DNA from: Nitrospirillum sp034653275
GTDB lineage: Bacteria; Pseudomonadota; Alphaproteobacteria; Azospirillales; Azospirillaceae
Direction: 5' to 3'
Assembly (NCBI RefSeq): GCF_034653275.1
Contig: NZ_JAYEES010000003.1
Location: forward strand, 2,108,001-2,172,000
Length of the DNA: 64,000 nucleotides
Below, in pieces: positions 60,724 to 64,000 of the stretch; within the stretch, counting starts at the first letter, position 1, and each line of letters opens with the position of its first letter. The notes beneath the pieces are model-generated. The model was not told the DNA's origin, ran no database searches, and saw only the letters and a program-made list of their open reading frames with translations. Both the position numbers and the translations under genes were made by a program.

Positions 60724-61179
60724 ATGAAGAAGGTTCTGACCAGCGGTCTGTTGTCCCTGTTCGCCGTCACCGCCACCGCCGGGTTGGGGGCCGGCCAGGC
60801 CGCCGCCCAGGCCGGCCCGCAATGCCCCAAGACCCTGCCGGTCACCGAGACGGTCAAGGACGTGCCGGCCGGCTTCAAGGCGTATCAGGACGGCAACCCG
60901 CCCAAGGCGCCGGACGGCAGCGCCCTGCCCCTGCCGCTGGCCGCCATCCTGTTCTGGAACGGCGAACCCGGCGGCCAGCCGCCCCTGCCCCCGGCCGCCC
61001 AGTCGCGCACGGCGCTGACCTGGCAGTTCACGCCGGCCCAGGCGCAAAACCTGTGGATGGCCTGCGCCTATGACGCCACCGCCATCATGATCGCCAGCAA
61101 GATGCCCACCACGGTCAAGACCTGCACCGTGACCCTGTCGCCCGACGGCAACATGGCTGCCGGCCTGAACTGCCAGTAG
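60724..61179 (+). CDS. STY0301-like secreted protein
   Basis: 151 aa from the ATG at 60724 with GAGTGAGG upstream; a GTG at 60715 is in frame. A signal peptide (LLSLFAVTATAGLGAGQA) ends near AAAQA. Two widely spaced Cys pairs (PQCPKTLP, MACAYDA, KTCTVT, GLNCQ) and WQFTPAQAQNLWMACAY match the STY0301 family, small periplasmic proteins of uncertain function possibly related to lysozyme inhibition. It is not obviously part of the fliP operon, with 125 bases between. Confidence 0.7.
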   Translation: MKKVLTSGLLSLFAVTATAGLGAGQAAAQAGPQCPKTLPVTETVKDVPAGFKAYQDGNPPKAPDGSALPLPLAAILFWNGEPGGQPPLPPAAQSRTALTWQFTPAQAQNLWMACAYDATAIMIASKMPTTVKTCTVTLSPDGNMAAGLNCQ

Positions 61180-61197
61180 ACGATCGAGGGCTTCCGC

Positions 61198-64000
61198 TCA
61201 ACGCCGCTGGCTAGTCGGCGCGGGCGGGGCCGCGGCGGGGGTGGAAGGCGCGGTCGATGCCGTCGGCGGCGTGGCTCCAGCCGGCGGCGCGGATGGGGTG
61301 GCCGGCGGTGCCACGGCGCTGGGCGCGCCTTCGCCGGCGGGCGCGGCGGCGGCCGGTGTTTCGCCGGGCACGGCGGCGCCCTGGGTCTGGCGGGTGCGGT
61401 AGCTGTCCAGGAAGCTCTTGAACAGGTCGATTTCCTTGACCTGGTTCTGAATGGTGGCGGCGTCCAACAGGCCGTTGGCCTCGGTCGGGCGGGTCATCAC
61501 CTGGAACATGTTGGCGTCCGGCCCCTTGTCCATGGACGGGCCGAAGTCGGTGCGCAGCTTTTGCAGGCCCGGCAGATCCTGGGCCAGCGACAGGGCCACG
61601 GCCCGGTTCACCACCAGACGCGACACCGTGGGGTCGATGGGCTGCCCCGCGGCCGGCGGCGGGCCGATGACGTCGGCCAGGGCCTGGGCCGCCAGCGGCC
61701 ACTGCTTGGCATGCCAGGCGATGTCGATGCGCATCAGGTTGGCGGGGCGGGAGTTGTCCTGCTTCAGCAGGGCCACCGCCTCCGGCCCCTTGTCCGTGCG
61801 TGACAGGGCGCGGGCGCGCAACAGCCGGCGCTCCGCCGCCATGGTGTCGGGAATGCCCGCCACCTCCGACTGGTCCAGCGCGGCCAGGGCCTTGTCCGGC
61901 TGGTTGTTCAGCAGGCGGATGGCGGCCTCGCGCGTACCCACCTGGGCCTTCTGCTCCCCTTGCAGGCGGTACTGCACCTGGCGGTCCAGCAGCTCCGCCG
62001 CGCGGTCCAGCAGGTCCACGTCGACCAGCCGTTCCGCCAGCACGCGGATGACCGTGTCCCCGTCCGGGCCCGGGGGCGTCAACTCCTTATACTGCTCATA
62101 CAGCGACAAGGCCTCCAGCGGCGGCATCTTGTCGGCGCCGTTGCGCACGAACAGGCCGGTGAAGGTGTCCGTCATCTGCTTGGTGATCAGCGGCGCCTCG
62201 GGGCTGTTGGGGAACAGCGTGATGGCGCGCTTCATGGTGTCGAAGGCCTGGGGGAAGTTGCCGGCCTTGATGTGCAGGTCGGCCAGGCGGCGCAGGATGT
62301 GCAGTTCCAGGTCGTCGCCCGTCCAGGCGAAGCGCATCTTCTCCATCTGCTCCGCCGCCTTGGCGGGGGTCAGCTTGCCGGCGGCCAGCTCCTCATCCAC
62401 CAGGGCCATGCGCGCCTTGGTGCGGTAGAGGCGGTCCGTCCCCTCCGTCGCGGCGCGGTAGGAGTCGATGGCCTTCTCATGGTCGCCGGCCAGGCGCGCG
62501 GCCTCGCCGCGCAGGTAGTTGATGGCGGTCTCGGCCGGGCCCTTGTTGGCGCCGCGCTTCACCAGCCGGTCCAGCAGGGTGTTGGCCGTGTCCACGTCGC
62601 CCTTGGCCAGCGCCGCCTCCGTCGCGGCCATGCTGAAGCGCGTGTTGAACGGTTCCGGATACGTCCGCAGCAGTTCCCGGCGGCTCTGAAACAGGCGATA
62701 GGCGGTGTCGTCGTCGCCCGTGGTGTGGGCGGCGTAGGCGCGCCACAGGGCCACGTCCGGCTCGTTCTGCAGGGCCGGCGCCGTCAGGTCGTCCAGGCCG
62801 CCCTTGGCATCGCCCGTCAGGATGCGGGCGGTGCCGCGCACGGCGGCGAACTCCGCCCGCTTCTCCAAATCCGGCTGGTCCTTGCGCGCCATCTCCAAGA
62901 GGCCAAGCGCCTCCTGCCCGAAGCCGTTGCCGGCGTAGAAGCGGGCGAGATCCAGGCGCAGCTTGGGCCGGTCATCCGGCGGCGCCTTGACGATCTCGTT
63001 CATCACATGCTCGCGGCCGGCCACGAAGCCGTTGGGGTCCACCTTGGCCCAGCGCTGGAAGTCGAAGAATCGGTCCGGCTCCACCACCGGCGGCGGCGGG
63101 GCGGCGGTGGCGACGTCGGTGGAGGGCGAGAGGCGCAGGCCGCCCGGCACGGTCAGCTCAACGCCCTCCTTGGCCGGCTGCACCAGCAGGCGTTCATCGA
63201 TGGGGCGGATGACCACGCCCTGGGCCGTGGGCAGGAACTGCGCCTCGGCATAGCGCAACGGCGCCGGCATCAGCTGCGCCGCCGGGCTCATGGGGATGAC
63301 CTTGAGCGTGTCGCCCACCACCGGGTCGGTGAAGGTGAAGACCTTCACCGGCTTGGGCGTCTTCACCACCAGGCGCGGGCCCAGGGCGAAATCGGGGTCG
63401 GTAACCACCGGCACGCCCGCCGGCGCGCCCTCCGCCGGGGTGGCCGGGGCGTGGTCGAAGGTGATGCGATAGCCGGTGGCGCCCTCGCCCGTCACCTTGG
63501 GCTCCAGCACGGCGGGCGCCGGCAGGCGGAAGCCGGTACCGCCGGCAAAGGCGACGGGCTCCACCTGGCCCAGCACGGCGGGCTGGTTGGCGGGTTGCGT
63601 GGGCGCGGTGGTGGCCGGCACCGCGCGGTCGAACAGCACGTACAGCCAGCCGGCCCGCGCGAACACCGCCACGGCCGATGGCAGGCCGGGATCGAACACC
63701 AGGGTGGGCGGCGGCGCCGGTGGGGCGTCCGCCCCCGGCTGGGCCGCCGCCTCGGGAGTCGCCGGTGCCGCCTCGGTCGCCGGCGATCCAGGCGGGTGGG
63801 CCGTCGGCGCGGGCGCGGCATGTCCATTGGCCGGAACGGGCTTGGCTTCAGGCGCCTTGGCCTCGACAGCCTTTGTTTCAGGCGGTTTCGCCTCGGGGGC
63901 TTTGGCGGGGGGGGCCGCCTGCGCCGCCGCCTTGGTGGCGGCTTCCTTGGTGGCCTGCTGCTGCTGGATCAGGTACAGCGGCTGGCCTTCCTTGACCGCG
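61198..64000 (-). CDS. large TPR-containing protein (5' end outside the window)
   Basis: At least 933 codons are open from the right edge to the TGA at 61198. The N-terminal visible part is KEGQPLYLIQQQQ, then an Ala/Lys/Pro-rich linker (about 90 residues), then beta-rich sequence (VKVFTFTDPVVGDTLKVIP) and a long series of degenerate TPR helices (WRAYAAHTTGDDDTAYRLFQ, LADLHIKAGNFPQAFDTMKR), ending in an Ala/Pro tail. TPRs mediate protein contacts. Related proteins occur near flagellar genes in Rhodospirillales, so a motility link is possible but unproved. The true start lies beyond 64000. Confidence 0.8.
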   Translation of the reverse strand, partial: AVKEGQPLYLIQQQQATKEAATKAAAQAAPPAKAPEAKPPETKAVEAKAPEAKPVPANGHAAPAPTAHPPGSPATEAAPATPEAAAQPGADAPPAPPPTLVFDPGLPSAVAVFARAGWLYVLFDRAVPATTAPTQPANQPAVLGQVEPVAFAGGTGFRLPAPAVLEPKVTGEGATGYRITFDHAPATPAEGAPAGVPVVTDPDFALGPRLVVKTPKPVKVFTFTDPVVGDTLKVIPMSPAAQLMPAPLRYAEAQFLPTAQGVVIRPIDERLLVQPAKEGVELTVPGGLRLSPSTDVATAAPPPPVVEPDRFFDFQRWAKVDPNGFVAGREHVMNEIVKAPPDDRPKLRLDLARFYAGNGFGQEALGLLEMARKDQPDLEKRAEFAAVRGTARILTGDAKGGLDDLTAPALQNEPDVALWRAYAAHTTGDDDTAYRLFQSRRELLRTYPEPFNTRFSMAATEAALAKGDVDTANTLLDRLVKRGANKGPAETAINYLRGEAARLAGDHEKAIDSYRAATEGTDRLYRTKARMALVDEELAAGKLTPAKAAEQMEKMRFAWTGDDLELHILRRLADLHIKAGNFPQAFDTMKRAITLFPNSPEAPLITKQMTDTFTGLFVRNGADKMPPLEALSLYEQYKELTPPGPDGDTVIRVLAERLVDVDLLDRAAELLDRQVQYRLQGEQKAQVGTREAAIRLLNNQPDKALAALDQSEVAGIPDTMAAERRLLRARALSRTDKGPEAVALLKQDNSRPANLMRIDIAWHAKQWPLAAQALADVIGPPPAAGQPIDPTVSRLVVNRAVALSLAQDLPGLQKLRTDFGPSMDKGPDANMFQVMTRPTEANGLLDAATIQNQVKEIDLFKSFLDSYRTRQTQGAAVPGETPAAAAPAGEGAPSAVAPPATPSAPPAGATPPTASTAPSTPAAAPPAPTSQRR

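Overview
The window is G+C-rich (about 70% by eye) and comes from an alphaproteobacterium, most likely a Rhodospirillales/Azospirillaceae member (Azospirillum/Nitrospirillum type). The evidence is the combination of gcrA, cckA, a ccoNOQP-ccoGHIS high-affinity oxidase locus, the flagellar block flgBC-fliE-fliQR-flhB joined to cckA, and two different isocitrate dehydrogenases. This placement rests on gene content and protein features only.

Layout. 1-4.2 kb: the start of an IS481-type transposase cut by the window edge, two small orphan genes, a two-gene alkylpyrone/alkylresorcinol-type locus (type III polyketide synthase plus ICMT-like methyltransferase), and a CRP-family regulator. 4.3-10.9 kb: a candidate small RNA with its own promoter, an exposed anti-Shine-Dalgarno stretch and a terminator, then a 2037-residue protein built almost wholly of an octapeptide repeat with higher-order periodicity. 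I find this the most unusual object in the window. 10.9-14.1 kb: thioesterase, fliN, diguanylate cyclase, Mug-type glycosylase and a small membrane protein. 14.1-23.6 kb: the cbb3 oxidase structural operon ccoNOQP and assembly operon ccoGHIS, each preceded by an FNR/FixK-type box; the ccoN box is shared with a divergent DUF2189 membrane protein gene. 23.7-31.5 kb: assorted genes including a frameshifted flavin monooxygenase, a cytochrome c' followed by a frameshifted cytochrome b, and a LOG-family hydrolase. 31.7-37 kb: icd, an IS5-family element, gcrA and a second isocitrate dehydrogenase. 37-46 kb: a CoxE-like VWA protein and its usual MoxR ATPase partner, here separated by a solute-binding protein, two chemoreceptors and an AT-rich foreign-looking segment. 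46-52 kb: alaS, an Ala/Gly-rich orphan, a DUF2867 protein and recA. 52-64 kb: cckA and flagellar export/rod genes reading left, and a second flagellar export set (FlhB-C-like, FliO, FliP) reading right, with a sigma-54-type promoter in the divergent gap; then an STY0301-like secreted protein and a large TPR protein that runs off the right edge.

How it fits together: the oxidase genes point to microaerobic respiration under FNR/FixK control. gcrA and cckA sit with flagellar and chemotaxis genes, as expected where the CtrA cell-cycle network also controls motility. Promoter and terminator calls are pattern matches made by eye.
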